The notes beneath the pieces were generated by a model, which ran no database searches, was not told the origin of the DNA, and saw only the letters and a program-made list of their open reading frames with translations. This document shows positions 53,084-62,723 of a stretch of 64,000 bases of DNA, piece by piece. The position numbers were made by a program, and so were the translations under genes. The first letter of the stretch is position 1. Every line of letters begins with the position of its first letter. Source of the stretch: an uncultured Eudoraea sp. (lineage in GTDB: Bacteria > Bacteroidota > Bacteroidia > Flavobacteriales > Flavobacteriaceae); assembly GCF_947260015.1 (NCBI RefSeq), contig NZ_CAMYOM010000006.1:62001-126000 (forward strand), given 5' to 3'.

Positions 53084-54019
53084 TTATTGTTTGTTTAAAT
53101 TTTTTAAAATTGATGGAAGACTGCGCAGATGGGCTAATTCTCTGAATTTTTCCCGAGCTTCACCAGCCGGACTTCCCAGGTAACTTTTACCTCCTTCCAG
53201 AGATCTGCCAATACCAGCCTGTGCCATTATTACTGCTTTCTTTCCTATGGTAATACCGCTTATTATCCCAACCTGGCCCCAAATAGTAACTTCATCTTCG
53301 ATTATAACACAGCCAGCAATTCCGGTTTGTGAAGCAATCAGACATTTTTCTCCAATTATAGTATCATGTCCTATCTGAATCTGATTATCTAGCTTGCTGC
53401 CTTTCTTAATCGTGGTATCGCCTGTAACACCCCTGTCTATTGAGCAAAGCGAACCAATATCTACATGGTCTTCTATTACAACGCGTCCTCCGGAAAGTAA
53501 CTTATCATAGCCCTCCGGCCTGTTTTTATAATAGAAAGCATCCGCTCCAAGAACTGTTCCGGCATGAATAGTGACATGATCGCCAATGATACAATTATCA
53601 TATATACATACATTGGAATGAATAGTGCATTGATCACCTATTATAACATTATTACCAATAAACACATTAGGCTGAATATGACTATTCTTTCCAATTATGG
53701 CCGATTTGGAAATCATTAAATCCGATTTTTCAAAAGGCTTAAAATAATTAGTAAGTGTATTAAAATCTCTAAAAGGATCCTCGGATATCAGTAACGCTTT
53801 GCCAGGGGGGCAATCAACTTTTTTATTTATTAAAACAACAGTTGCTTTAGAACTTAATGCTTTGTCGTAATACTTTGGGTGATCTACAAAAACAATGTCT
53901 CCTTCTTCCACAACATGTATTTCGTTCATCCCATAAATAGAATAATCATCCCTTCCCACATATTCAGAGTTGATGATCTCTGCAATTTGTTTTAGAGTAT
54001 ATGGCTTTGGAAATTTCAC
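53084..54019 (-). CDS. LpxD-like UDP-3-O-acylglucosamine N-acyltransferase paralogue
   Basis: The 311-residue protein has an N-terminal uridine-binding-like part and hexapeptide repeats (about 95-260, e.g. IIGKNSHIQPNVFIGNNVII) forming a left-handed beta helix; the LpxD signature QIQIGHDTIIGE has the catalytic His. It is a second LpxD-type gene in the cluster, next to efp and sucD, as in other flavobacteria. It may acylate a different sugar nucleotide. The start is a GTG (54019). Confidence 0.85.
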   Translation of the reverse strand: MKFPKPYTLKQIAEIINSEYVGRDDYSIYGMNEIHVVEEGDIVFVDHPKYYDKALSSKATVVLINKKVDCPPGKALLISEDPFRDFNTLTNYFKPFEKSDLMISKSAIIGKNSHIQPNVFIGNNVIIGDQCTIHSNVCIYDNCIIGDHVTIHAGTVLGADAFYYKNRPEGYDKLLSGGRVVIEDHVDIGSLCSIDRGVTGDTTIKKGSKLDNQIQIGHDTIIGEKCLIASQTGIAGCVIIEDEVTIWGQVGIISGITIGKKAVIMAQAGIGRSLEGGKSYLGSPAGEAREKFRELAHLRSLPSILKNLNKQ

Positions 54020-54114
54020 AAAAAGTTTATCAAAATTATCAATTTAATATATCAACTAACACTAAATATAAAATTCTCTAATATATTTAAATACAAGTAT
54101 TTATATATATTAAT

Positions 54115-54678
54115 CTATTTTGCCCTCTCCATATAAGAGCCCTTTTCAGTATCAATTTTAATTTTATCACCTTCATTAATAAAAAGTGGTACATTTACTT
54201 TGGCCCCTGTCTCAACAACCGCAGGTTTAGATGCATTTGTAGCCGTATTTCCCTTAAGTCCGGGTTCTGTATGAGTGACTTCCAAAATGACACTAGCGGG
54301 CATATCAACGGTTAATGGCATACTATCCTCCGTGTTAAACATTATAGTCACTATTTCGCCTTCTTTTAAAAGTCCCGCTGCATCAAGAATACCTTCCTGA
54401 AGTGAGATTTGATTATAATCATCAGTATTCATAAAATGATAGGTTGTGCCATCAGAATATAAAAACTGATAAGATCTTGTTTCCACGCGTACATCTTCAA
54501 TTTTGTGCCCGGCAGAGAAGGTATTATCCAATACTTTTCCACTTGTTACACTTTTAAGCTTTGTTCTCACAAATGCAGGACCTTTACCTGGTTTTACATG
54601 TAAAAACTCAGTAATCTTATAAATATCATTATTGTACTTAATGCACAATCCTTTTCTAATATCGGATGTATTTGCCAT
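54115..54678 (-). CDS. efp: Elongation factor P
   Basis: The 187-residue protein begins MANTSDIRKGLCIKYNNDIY and has the loop HVKPGKGPAFVRTKLK, with the Lys that is the modification site in the family, and ends with INEGDKIKIDTEKGSYMERAK (the last 20: NEGDKIKIDTEKGSYMERAK). It relieves ribosome stalling at proline runs. It sits in the lpx cluster 6 bp after lpxA, a normal flavobacterial order. Confidence 0.95.
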   Translation of the reverse strand: MANTSDIRKGLCIKYNNDIYKITEFLHVKPGKGPAFVRTKLKSVTSGKVLDNTFSAGHKIEDVRVETRSYQFLYSDGTTYHFMNTDDYNQISLQEGILDAAGLLKEGEIVTIMFNTEDSMPLTVDMPASVILEVTHTEPGLKGNTATNASKPAVVETGAKVNVPLFINEGDKIKIDTEKGSYMERAK

Positions 54679-54684
54679 AGATAA

Positions 54685-55470
54685 TTAATTTGTACTAAAA
54701 TAGCCCTTCATTATTCCCCTTTGGGAATCACGAATAAACTGTAAAATTTCATCTCTTTCTGGTGTAGCCTCCATTTCTGCTTCAATGATCTGTACAGCCT
54801 GTGTATTGTTATAATTCTTCTGATAGAGTATTCTGTAAATATTCTGTATCTCCCTAATTTTGTCTGAATTAAATCCTCTTCTCCGCAGTCCGACAGAATT
54901 TATTCCAACATATGACATTGGTTCTCTTGCGCCTTTGACATAAGGAGGAACATCTTTACGAACTAAAGATCCCCCGGTTACAAAAGCATGATTACCAATT
55001 GAAACAAATTGATGCACAGCAACCAGACCTGCAAGAATAACATTATCGCCAATCGTTACATGCCCGGCAAGGGTTGAGTTATTAGAGAAAATACAATTAT
55101 CCCCCACAAAACAGTCGTGAGCAATATGGCAATAGGCCATAATAAGACAATTTTTACCAATCACTGTTTTCATTCTGTCATGGGTACCCTTGTGAATGGT
55201 AGCACACTCTCTGATTGTAGTGTTATCACCAATTACCACGGTGGTTTCTTCTCCTTCATATTTCAAGTCCTGTGGTGGAGCTGATATTACCGCGCCTGGG
55301 AAAATATTACAGTTCTTTCCTATGCGGGCACCTTCCATAATAGTGACATTGGAGCCTATCCAGGTACCATCGCCAATTATCACATTGTTATGAATAGTGG
55401 TAAATGGTTCTATAACCACATTTTTTGCAATTTTAGCGCCCGGGTGAACGTAGGCTAGTGGCTGATTCAT
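54685..55470 (-). CDS. lpxA: UDP-N-acetylglucosamine acyltransferase
   Basis: The 261-residue trimeric beta-helix enzyme has hexapeptide repeats and the catalytic region MAYCHIAHDCFVGDNCIFSN, with the active His, and GLRRRGFN near the C-terminal helices. It performs the first step of lipid A synthesis. It starts one base after the lpxC-fabZ stop, so it is co-translated. Confidence 0.95.
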   Translation of the reverse strand: MNQPLAYVHPGAKIAKNVVIEPFTTIHNNVIIGDGTWIGSNVTIMEGARIGKNCNIFPGAVISAPPQDLKYEGEETTVVIGDNTTIRECATIHKGTHDRMKTVIGKNCLIMAYCHIAHDCFVGDNCIFSNNSTLAGHVTIGDNVILAGLVAVHQFVSIGNHAFVTGGSLVRKDVPPYVKGAREPMSYVGINSVGLRRRGFNSDKIREIQNIYRILYQKNYNNTQAVQIIEAEMEATPERDEILQFIRDSQRGIMKGYFSTN

Positions 55471-55471
55471 G

Positions 55472-56869
55472 CTAATCTTCTTGTTTTGTTTTTACGATTT
55501 GGGCCATTAACTCTGCTTCGGACACCAGTTTTCCATTAGCATATGCATAAGCCTGCATATGACAGATTCCTCTTCGTATTGGTGAAATAAGATCACACTT
55601 AAAAATTAATGTATCTCCGGGGACTACTTGTTGTTTAAATTTAACATTGTCGATCTTCATAAAGAAGGTAAGATAATTTTCAGGGTCAGGAACAGTATTT
55701 AAAACCAGTATTCCTCCGGTTTGTGCCATAGCCTCAACCTGTAAAACCCCCGGCATAACAGGTGCCCCGGGAAAGTGTCCCACGAAAAATGGTTCGTTCA
55801 TGGTGACATTTTTCACGCCAACCACATGAGAATCAGAAAGTTCCATAATTTTATCAACCAAAAGGAAAGGCGGCCTGTGTGGCAACATTTTCATAATTTG
55901 AGTAACGTCCATTAAAGGAGGTTGATTTAAATCGAATTTTGGAACCTTATTCCGTTTTTCCAATTTAATAATTTTGGACAGTTTTTTAGCAAATTGAGTG
56001 TTTACATAATGTCCGGGTTTATTGGCAATTACTTTCCCTTTAATTCTTGTTCCCGCCAATGCTAAATCTCCAATTACGTCCAATAATTTATGTCTGGCAG
56101 CCTCGTTTGGTTGATGCAATGTCAGATTATCTAAAATACCGTTGGGCTTTACCGATAGTTTTTTCTTATTAAAGGCCTTTTCAAGTTTCTTCATGGTAGG
56201 ACCAGAAATTTCCTTGTCTACATAAACAATGGCATTGTTCAAATCACCCCCTTTTATAAGCCCATTCTCCAATAACATTTCCAATTCATGAAGAAAACTA
56301 AATGTCCTGGCATCCGCAATTTCTTTTTTAAAATCTGCTATTCTCTCCAGGGTAGCATTCTGTGTCCCAAGAACCTTGGTGCCAAAATCTACCATGGTGG
56401 TAATTTTGTAATCCTCCGAAGGAATTAATGTTATGTCGCTTCCGGAAGCTTCATCTTTATAAGTAATTACTTCTTTAACTACATATTCTTCCCGATCGGC
56501 CTCTTGTTCTACAATTCCAGCTTTTTCTAATGCCTCGACAAAAAATTTGGAAGATCCATCCATGATAGGTGGTTCAGGCGAATCCAATTCTATTAAAACA
56601 TTATCTATCTCCATGCCAACCAATGCTGCAAGAACATGTTCTGAGGTTTGGATCTTAACTCCTCTTTTCTCCAGATTTGTTCCTCTTTGGGTATTAACCA
56701 CATAATTCGCATCGGCTTCAATAATTGGTTCCCCTTCAAGATCTACACGTTTAAAAGCAAAACCGTGATTCTCCACGGCTGGAACAAATTTCATGGTAAC
56801 GTTCTCACCGGTATGCAAACCCACGCCGGTTAGTGTTACTTCATTTGCTATAGTACGTTGTTTTGCCAT
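55472..56869 (-). CDS. lpxC-fabZ: Bifunctional UDP-3-O-acyl-N-acetylglucosamine deacetylase / 3-hydroxyacyl-ACP dehydratase
   Basis: The 465-residue fusion carries LpxC (1-315) with the zinc site HVLAALVG and HKLLDVIGDLAL, and FabZ (about 325-465) with LPHRPPFLLVDKI and the catalytic His and Glu in GHFPGAPVMPGVLQVEAMAQ. LpxC commits to lipid A, and FabZ dehydrates hydroxyacyl-ACP in fatty acid synthesis. The fusion is characteristic of Bacteroidota. The gene is 3 bp after lpxD. Confidence 0.96.
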   Translation of the reverse strand: MAKQRTIANEVTLTGVGLHTGENVTMKFVPAVENHGFAFKRVDLEGEPIIEADANYVVNTQRGTNLEKRGVKIQTSEHVLAALVGMEIDNVLIELDSPEPPIMDGSSKFFVEALEKAGIVEQEADREEYVVKEVITYKDEASGSDITLIPSEDYKITTMVDFGTKVLGTQNATLERIADFKKEIADARTFSFLHELEMLLENGLIKGGDLNNAIVYVDKEISGPTMKKLEKAFNKKKLSVKPNGILDNLTLHQPNEAARHKLLDVIGDLALAGTRIKGKVIANKPGHYVNTQFAKKLSKIIKLEKRNKVPKFDLNQPPLMDVTQIMKMLPHRPPFLLVDKIMELSDSHVVGVKNVTMNEPFFVGHFPGAPVMPGVLQVEAMAQTGGILVLNTVPDPENYLTFFMKIDNVKFKQQVVPGDTLIFKCDLISPIRRGICHMQAYAYANGKLVSEAELMAQIVKTKQED

Positions 56870-56872
56870 ACT

Positions 56873-57898
56873 TTATTTATCGTCAATTTTATTTTCCAGG
56901 TCATTAATCCTGTTAACCAGTTTTGGCAGGTTTTTAAAATGAACATAAGATTTATTGTAGTCTGCGTAATTGAATGCAGGTGATCCCTGTATGAATTCAT
57001 CGTCCTTCAGATTACGGCCTATACCTGATTGGGCCTGTATCCTAACCCTGTCACCAATAGTTATATGACCAACAATACCAACCTGGCCCCCAATTTTACA
57101 ATTTTTTCCAATTTTTGTGGACCCCGCTATACCAGTCTGAGCTGCTATTGCTGTATGCTCTCCAATTTCAACATTATGCGCAATTTGAATTTGGTTGTCA
57201 AGTTTTACGCCATTTCTAAGAATAGTTGATCCAAGCGTTGCCCTATCTATGGTGGTTCCTGCACCAACATCCACATTTTCCTCCAGAATTACATTCCCGG
57301 TTTGAGGTACTTTACTGTATTCACCATTTGAATTAGGTGCAAAACCAAAGCCATCTGCACCAATAATAGCCCCACTATGAATTACACATCCCTTTCCTAT
57401 TATTGTTTCTGAATAAATTTTTGCTCCTGCAAAAATCAGAACATCATCGGCTATCGTAACATTATCACCTATATAGACATTGGGGTAAATTTTGACATCA
57501 TTACCAATTTTTACATTGTTTCCCAAATATGAAAAAGCACCCAAATAGAAATTTGCTCCATAACTGGCAGATTCTGATAAAAATATTGGCCGCTCCAGTC
57601 CCGTTTTGTTGTTCTTAACCTGATTGTAATATTCTAATAATTTTGAAAAAGATTCGTAGGCATCATCAACCTTAATTAGGGTAGTGGAAATCGTCTGCTC
57701 CGGCACAAAATCTTTATTTACAAGTGTAATTGATGCTTCGGTGCTGTATATAAAAGATGTGTATTTAGGATTTGCCAAAAAAGTTAACGAACCAATTTCT
57801 CCTTCTTCAATCTTAGCCAATTTATGCACGGCGACATCCGGGTTGCCTTCTATCTCACCCTCCAAAATACCTGCAATCTGACTAGCTGTAAATTTCAA
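56873..57898 (-). CDS. lpxD: UDP-3-O-acylglucosamine N-acyltransferase
   Basis: The 341-residue protein has the N-terminal uridine-binding part, hexapeptide repeats (about 100-290) and the catalytic His in NQIQIAHNVEIGEHTAIAAQ. It adds the second acyl chain in lipid A synthesis. The only good start is a TTG at 57898 (MKFTASQIAGIL), matching the family's usual beginning. It is the first gene of the lpx run, downstream of the HD gene. Confidence 0.95.
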   Translation of the reverse strand: MKFTASQIAGILEGEIEGNPDVAVHKLAKIEEGEIGSLTFLANPKYTSFIYSTEASITLVNKDFVPEQTISTTLIKVDDAYESFSKLLEYYNQVKNNKTGLERPIFLSESASYGANFYLGAFSYLGNNVKIGNDVKIYPNVYIGDNVTIADDVLIFAGAKIYSETIIGKGCVIHSGAIIGADGFGFAPNSNGEYSKVPQTGNVILEENVDVGAGTTIDRATLGSTILRNGVKLDNQIQIAHNVEIGEHTAIAAQTGIAGSTKIGKNCKIGGQVGIVGHITIGDRVRIQAQSGIGRNLKDDEFIQGSPAFNYADYNKSYVHFKNLPKLVNRINDLENKIDDK

Positions 57899-58063
57899 AT
57901 TTTTATATTATTTAACCCTGTGCTTAGACTCAGACAAAAGTAAGAAAAATTGATTAATGGTATTGCGCAAGATATCCGTATATAAGTCCCTATATATTAG
58001 CATATTAAGACTTTAAAAACGCTTTGAGGAAATTGGAGGTAGCCAAAATTCAGAGTATTAAAG

Positions 58064-59293
58064 CTAAAGATCATCTTTTGGATAACAGATATAATATTTA
58101 GTTACTGTCTTAGATAAAGCGGTCAAATTTAAATGATCCGATGCTTTAGCAACATCCATCAATTTACCATTACTACGCAAAATATTTATGTTCTGACTAT
58201 GCTGATTATAGGCCTTGTTTTCTATAATTCCCCGGAATACAAAGTAGGCGGTCTCTGAATCACTCAACTTATATTTGGCCTTAAATCCCTTAAAAAGTTC
58301 CTTAAATTTATTTTCCTTTTCAGGTTTGTTCTTAAGTCTTATATTCAAAAGTCTACGATTCAAAATCATCCCGCAAAGTTTTGACAAAACAAAGTCGGTA
58401 CTATGCTGCCATTGTTTTATTGCCGCTAGTATATCAATGTCATCAAGACTTGCAAAACGATCTAAAACCTCTAAATTAAAACTCGTCCTGTCTATTTTGT
58501 TTTTCAAAAAGAACATGAGAGGCGGACTACAAGCCAGTTCAAATTTCATCTCAACCAATTCCTTTGCCCGCTGCAGTGTCTTAATTAGTAATTGCTCAGC
58601 TACTATTCCTGTTTTATGAAGGTATACCTGCCAATACATAAATCTTCGGGCCATTAGAAATTTCTCTACGGAATAGATCCCTTTTTCCTCAACAACCAAT
58701 ATGCCATCCACAACATTTAACATGGTTATTAAACGCTCTGCATTTATATTTCCCTCTGCAACGCCTGTATAAAAACTATCCCGCTTCAAATAATCTAATC
58801 GGTCCATATCCAATTGACTACTGACCAGTTGATTCAGGAATTTTTTTCTATAAGTGCCTTTAAATATTTCAATTCCTAAAGTTAAACTTCCGTTAAACTT
58901 GCGGTTAAGCACCTCCATAAATATGTGCGAAATTGCTTCATGATTTATTCCTTCTACCAAACTATGTTCCATAGCGTGTGAAAAAGGACCATGGCCAATA
59001 TCATGTAATAAAATAGCACATAGCAATCCTTGCGCCTCCTCTTCCGTAACCTCAATCCCCTTAAAACGAAGTAGTTGTATTGCTTCCTGCATTAAATGCA
59101 TACTGCCCAATGCATGATGAAAACGAGTATGATGCGCGCCTGGATAGACGAGATATGAAAGCCCCATTTGGGAAATACGGCGAAGCCTTTGAAAATATGG
59201 GTCCGCTATCAGGTTAAAAATTAGTGCATCTGGAATTCTAATAAATCCGTAAATTGGATCATTGAATATTTTAAGCTTGTTTGATTTTGACAA
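58064..59293 (-). CDS. HD-domain phosphohydrolase (dGTPase-like)
   Basis: About 409 residues; the HD metal site is seen in HHTRFHHALGSMHLM and LLHDIGHGPFSHAMEH, with the further Asp in SSQLDMDRLDYLKRD. It resembles deoxynucleoside triphosphate triphosphohydrolases, though the nucleotide is unknown. No ATG is near the family start (NKLKIFNDPIYGF), so the start must be a TTG: 59293 fits best; a TTG at 59311 would add six residues. It is divergent from porX, with under 40 bp between them. Confidence 0.85.
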   Translation of the reverse strand: MSKSNKLKIFNDPIYGFIRIPDALIFNLIADPYFQRLRRISQMGLSYLVYPGAHHTRFHHALGSMHLMQEAIQLLRFKGIEVTEEEAQGLLCAILLHDIGHGPFSHAMEHSLVEGINHEAISHIFMEVLNRKFNGSLTLGIEIFKGTYRKKFLNQLVSSQLDMDRLDYLKRDSFYTGVAEGNINAERLITMLNVVDGILVVEEKGIYSVEKFLMARRFMYWQVYLHKTGIVAEQLLIKTLQRAKELVEMKFELACSPPLMFFLKNKIDRTSFNLEVLDRFASLDDIDILAAIKQWQHSTDFVLSKLCGMILNRRLLNIRLKNKPEKENKFKELFKGFKAKYKLSDSETAYFVFRGIIENKAYNQHSQNINILRSNGKLMDVAKASDHLNLTALSKTVTKYYICYPKDDL

Positions 59294-59330
59294 AATAGCT
59301 ATTGTTTTCAACGGTAAAGATAATGACTAA

Positions 59331-60875
59331 ATGAACAAGATAACAATCCTTTGGGCAGATGATGAAATAGATTTGTTAAAGCCCCATATTATTTTCCTGG
59401 AAGGCAAAAATTATCAGGTAGTAACCTGTAAAAGCGGTCAGGATGCTTTGGAAGAAATTAGAACCCGGAATTTTGATATTGTTTTTCTCGATGAGAATAT
59501 GCCGGGAATTTCCGGATTGGAAACATTAAATGAAATTAAAGTTATAGATGCCACCCTCCCGGTAGTAATGATAACCAAAAGTGAGGAGGAGTATATCATG
59601 GAAGAGGCTATTGGTTCAAAAATTGCCGACTATCTTATAAAACCAGTCAATCCTAATCAAATACTTCTTTCACTTAAAAAAAACCTGGATCACTCTCGTT
59701 TGGTATCAGAAAAGACCACTTCTAACTACCAGCAGGAATTCAGAAAGATCTCAATGGACCTATCTATGGTCAACTCTTATGAGGAATGGGCAGATCTTTA
59801 CAAGAAACTTATTTATTGGGAATTACAATTGGAGGAAATAGAAGATTCCGGGATGTTTGAAATTTTGGAATCTCAAAAAATTGAAGCTAATAATCAGTTT
59901 GGGAAATTTATTGAAAAGAATTATGCTGATTGGTTTCATGATGGTGACGGACCTGTAATGTCACATACCTTATTTAAGGAACTAATTCTGCCTGAAATCC
60001 AGGATACACCCACCCTCCTGTTAGTAATAGACAATTTAAGGTATGACCAGTGGTTCGCATTCGAAGATGTCCTTACGCCTTATTACAAGAAAAGCAAGGA
60101 AATGCCATATTACAGCATTTTGCCAACGGCAACTCAATATGCGCGAAATGCTATTTTCTCTGGCCTAATGCCCCTTGAAATGGAAAAAAAATACCCCCAA
60201 TGGTGGAAGAACGATACGGACGAAGGCGGGAAGAATTTATTTGAGAACAAATTCCTGGGAGCACAATTAAAACAATTGGGACTTGATATTAAATGGGAGT
60301 ACCATAAAATAAGTAGTCTAAAACAAGGCAAACATCTTTCTCAAAACTTTCGTTCGCAAAAGAAAAATGACCTTACGGTTCTGGTGTATAATTTTGTAGA
60401 CATGCTTTCACATTCCAAAACCGAAATGGATGTTATTAAAGAACTGGCATCTAATGATAAAGCATATCGCTCCTTAACCAATAGTTGGTTTAAGAATTCA
60501 CCACTTCTTGAGATCATTCAACAAGCGCAAAGTATGGGCTTAAAACTAGTCATTACCACAGATCATGGTACCATAAATGTAAAACAGCCTTCTAAAGTAA
60601 TTGGAGACAAAGAGACCAGTCTTAATCTTAGATACAAAACAGGCCGAAGTCTTACTTATAAGGAGAATGATGTGATAGAGGCCAAAGACCCTGCTAATAT
60701 TTATTTACCAAGTATTACAATGAGTAGTTCATTTATTTTTGCAAAAAATGATTTGTTTTTTGCTTACCCCAATAATTACAACCACTACGTGAGCTATTAC
60801 AGAAATTCTTATCAACATGGAGGCGTTTCCCTGGAGGAAATGATTATACCATTTGTGGTTCTGGAGCCCAGATAA
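59331..60875 (+). CDS. porX: PorX, response regulator with PglZ-type domain (type IX secretion regulator)
   Basis: The 514-residue protein has a CheY-like receiver (1-120; phosphorylation Asp D54 in VFLDENMPG, IKPVNP), a helical linker, and a C-terminal alkaline phosphatase-superfamily (PglZ) domain with TLLLVIDNLRYDQW, TATQYARNAIF and ITTDHGTINV. PorX works with the sensor PorY and sigma factor SigP to control the type IX secretion genes. No PorY gene is in the window. It is divergent from the HD gene and has 363 bp without a gene after it. Confidence 0.93.
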   Translation: MNKITILWADDEIDLLKPHIIFLEGKNYQVVTCKSGQDALEEIRTRNFDIVFLDENMPGISGLETLNEIKVIDATLPVVMITKSEEEYIMEEAIGSKIADYLIKPVNPNQILLSLKKNLDHSRLVSEKTTSNYQQEFRKISMDLSMVNSYEEWADLYKKLIYWELQLEEIEDSGMFEILESQKIEANNQFGKFIEKNYADWFHDGDGPVMSHTLFKELILPEIQDTPTLLLVIDNLRYDQWFAFEDVLTPYYKKSKEMPYYSILPTATQYARNAIFSGLMPLEMEKKYPQWWKNDTDEGGKNLFENKFLGAQLKQLGLDIKWEYHKISSLKQGKHLSQNFRSQKKNDLTVLVYNFVDMLSHSKTEMDVIKELASNDKAYRSLTNSWFKNSPLLEIIQQAQSMGLKLVITTDHGTINVKQPSKVIGDKETSLNLRYKTGRSLTYKENDVIEAKDPANIYLPSITMSSSFIFAKNDLFFAYPNNYNHYVSYYRNSYQHGGVSLEEMIIPFVVLEPR

Positions 60876-61238
60876 TCATATTTGTATAATTACTTGGATC
60901 ATTTGCTAAACCACCAGATATCCGCAAAAAAGTTTTAGTTAATTAAAAGGAATTTTATCAAATATTTGATTCTTACCAAGGTCTGATTAGACTTGTTAGC
61001 ACTAAAATTTACACGCTTAGGATTATTTTAAATCGGTTTGTCTAAAAACCCTTTGGTAAATAAAATAGTCATTTGGGACATTTAAAGTAAGGCTTCGTCC
61101 CTTGTTATTGTTTAAATCTTTGAATTTCAACTTTATTTGGACAATAAACTTTGGAATAGTGATGTAAAGCGTTAAATATACGTGGCTTTACCCAAAACTC
61201 TATATATATCTGAATACTAACTTTAAAACAACTTAAGA
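60876..61238. other. Gene-free spacer after porX
   Basis: This AT-rich 363 bp carries no convincing open frame on either strand, no tRNA and no clear terminator. Near 61120-61155 a weak promoter-like stretch ending TAAACTTTG may serve the secreted protein gene at 61239; the spacing differs from the consensus. Confidence 0.5.
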
Positions 61239-62003
61239 ATGAGAAAAGGAATTATATTTTTAGCTGTATGCATTTTGAGCTTTCAATTTGCAATGGCACA
61301 GTCAATCACTACCCACCAATATAGAAGGGTATCTCCTGAAAATATGGACGAGTATTTAAAAAGAGAAACTACGTATTGGGCTAAATGGGCAGAAAAGGAA
61401 GTTACAAATGGGAACTTAACATTTTGGGCGATTTTGCAAAAAGTTGGAGGCGTAAACCAGGATACCAGCCCGAATATCCTAATTATAAATACTTTTAAAG
61501 ATATTGATAAAGGGGCTGATTGGGGAAGTATAGACGCAATGTTTCCGGATGTTAAAATGGAGGATATTGATACATGGGATATTAGCACTAATATGCATCA
61601 GGTATTCCTGAGAAATCTTCCCAACCATATCCGGGCAGAAAATTCCACGGATGATGATTATAAATTTGTACATATCATTTATCACGACACAAAAGATACA
61701 GGGCAGCACCTTGCTTTTGAAGCTGATAAATGGAAACCTATGGTAGAACAGGCCATGAAGGAAGGTAAGACAACTATAAAAGGCTGGGGTAATCAGGTCA
61801 TCATTTCTCCGGTTACTTCTAATTTCACATATGGTAGCTATTCTTATGATATATTTTCCTCTTTGCAGGATGCATTATCTCCTGCCTTTAGCGATGACTG
61901 GACCGAACCTGAAGGAACTTGGGATGGTTTTCAGGAGAACTATAACAAGCGTAATTCTAACGTTTACAGAATTGTTGCAGGTGCATCTGCCCCTTCCGAG
62001 TAA
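61239..62003 (+). CDS. Secreted protein of unknown function (254 aa)
   Basis: The protein has a signal peptide (MRKGIIFLAVCILSFQFAMA, cleavage before Q). The mature part is acidic and rich in aromatic residues (TYWAKWAEKEV, FTYGSYSYDIFSSLQDAL). Two parts each resembling a dimeric alpha/beta barrel half can be imagined (about 22-125 and 140-250), but I do not recognise a named family. A terminator follows; the next gene is ABM-like, so the two may be functionally linked. Confidence 0.7.
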   Translation: MRKGIIFLAVCILSFQFAMAQSITTHQYRRVSPENMDEYLKRETTYWAKWAEKEVTNGNLTFWAILQKVGGVNQDTSPNILIINTFKDIDKGADWGSIDAMFPDVKMEDIDTWDISTNMHQVFLRNLPNHIRAENSTDDDYKFVHIIYHDTKDTGQHLAFEADKWKPMVEQAMKEGKTTIKGWGNQVIISPVTSNFTYGSYSYDIFSSLQDALSPAFSDDWTEPEGTWDGFQENYNKRNSNVYRIVAGASAPSE

Positions 62004-62032
62004 ATTAACCTGAAAGGATTAATGAAAAATGG

Positions 62033-62060
62033 AAAGCCTTAAATAAATATTTAAGGCTTT
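62033..62060 (+). terminator. Rho-independent terminator
   Basis: AAAGCCTTAAAT pairs perfectly with ATTTAAGGCTTT around AAAT, followed by TTTT. It begins 30 bp past the stop of the secreted protein gene. Confidence 0.85.
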
Positions 62061-62114
62061 TTTTGGAAATAAAATGAGCCACAATCACCTAAAATTATAT
62101 ATAAACATTACGTT

Positions 62115-62462
62115 ATGGGAAACATTAAGCTTATCGCAAGATTTTTAATACATGAGGGCAAAGAAGAAGAATTCAAAAGTATTGCAACTCAGTGCTTGAA
62201 TATTGTTAGTGAAAAGGAAAAAGACACCACCTTACAGTACGACTGGTATTTTAATTCTGGCGGGAATGAGTGTGTAGTACTAGAAACGTATGCAGATTCT
62301 AATGCAATATTTCTTCATTTGGGAAACCTGGGAGAATTGCTTGGTCAGCTACTTCAGATAGCTGACTTTTACCCCGAGATTTACGGGAGCCCCTCAGAAG
62401 AATTGCTGAGTGCCGTTAAAGCTATGAATCCTAAAATTTATTCTTTCTATCAGGGCGTTTAA
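62115..62462 (+). CDS. ABM-domain (quinol monooxygenase-like) protein
   Basis: The 115-residue protein is a single dimeric alpha/beta-barrel domain: IKLIARFLIHEGKEEEFKSI and LQYDWYFNSGGNECVVLETY with a later AIFLHL. The ABM family includes YgiN-type quinol monooxygenases, but many members have no assigned substrate. It is cytoplasmic, without a signal. It follows the terminator of the secreted protein gene. Confidence 0.8.
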   Translation: MGNIKLIARFLIHEGKEEEFKSIATQCLNIVSEKEKDTTLQYDWYFNSGGNECVVLETYADSNAIFLHLGNLGELLGQLLQIADFYPEIYGSPSEELLSAVKAMNPKIYSFYQGV

Positions 62463-62658
62463 TTCTATTAAATATCAGGTCTTTTATTTTATTGTCTCTC
62501 CAAATTCGATTATTAAGATTCACTAATTGAGAGTTTAAAGTTTATTGCTTCAAGGTCATCATAATGACCTATTTATAAATCCGAAGTTTTTTCCGGATAA
62601 ATATCCCTTTAATTGAAGTTATTCTGAGTTATTAATAAAATTTAACATTATAACTGAT

Positions 62659-62666
62659 TATCTTTG
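62659..62666 (+). promoter_or_regulatory. Possible -7 box upstream of the alkaline phosphatase gene
   Basis: TATCTTTG is an exact match to TAnnTTTG, 57 bp upstream of the ATG at 62724. No clear TTG box is found at the usual distance, so support is weak. Confidence 0.3.
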
Positions 62667-62723
62667 AGTAGCACAATGCTATACATATCACAGGATAGAA
62701 GCTTTAATTTAAAGGACAGAAAA

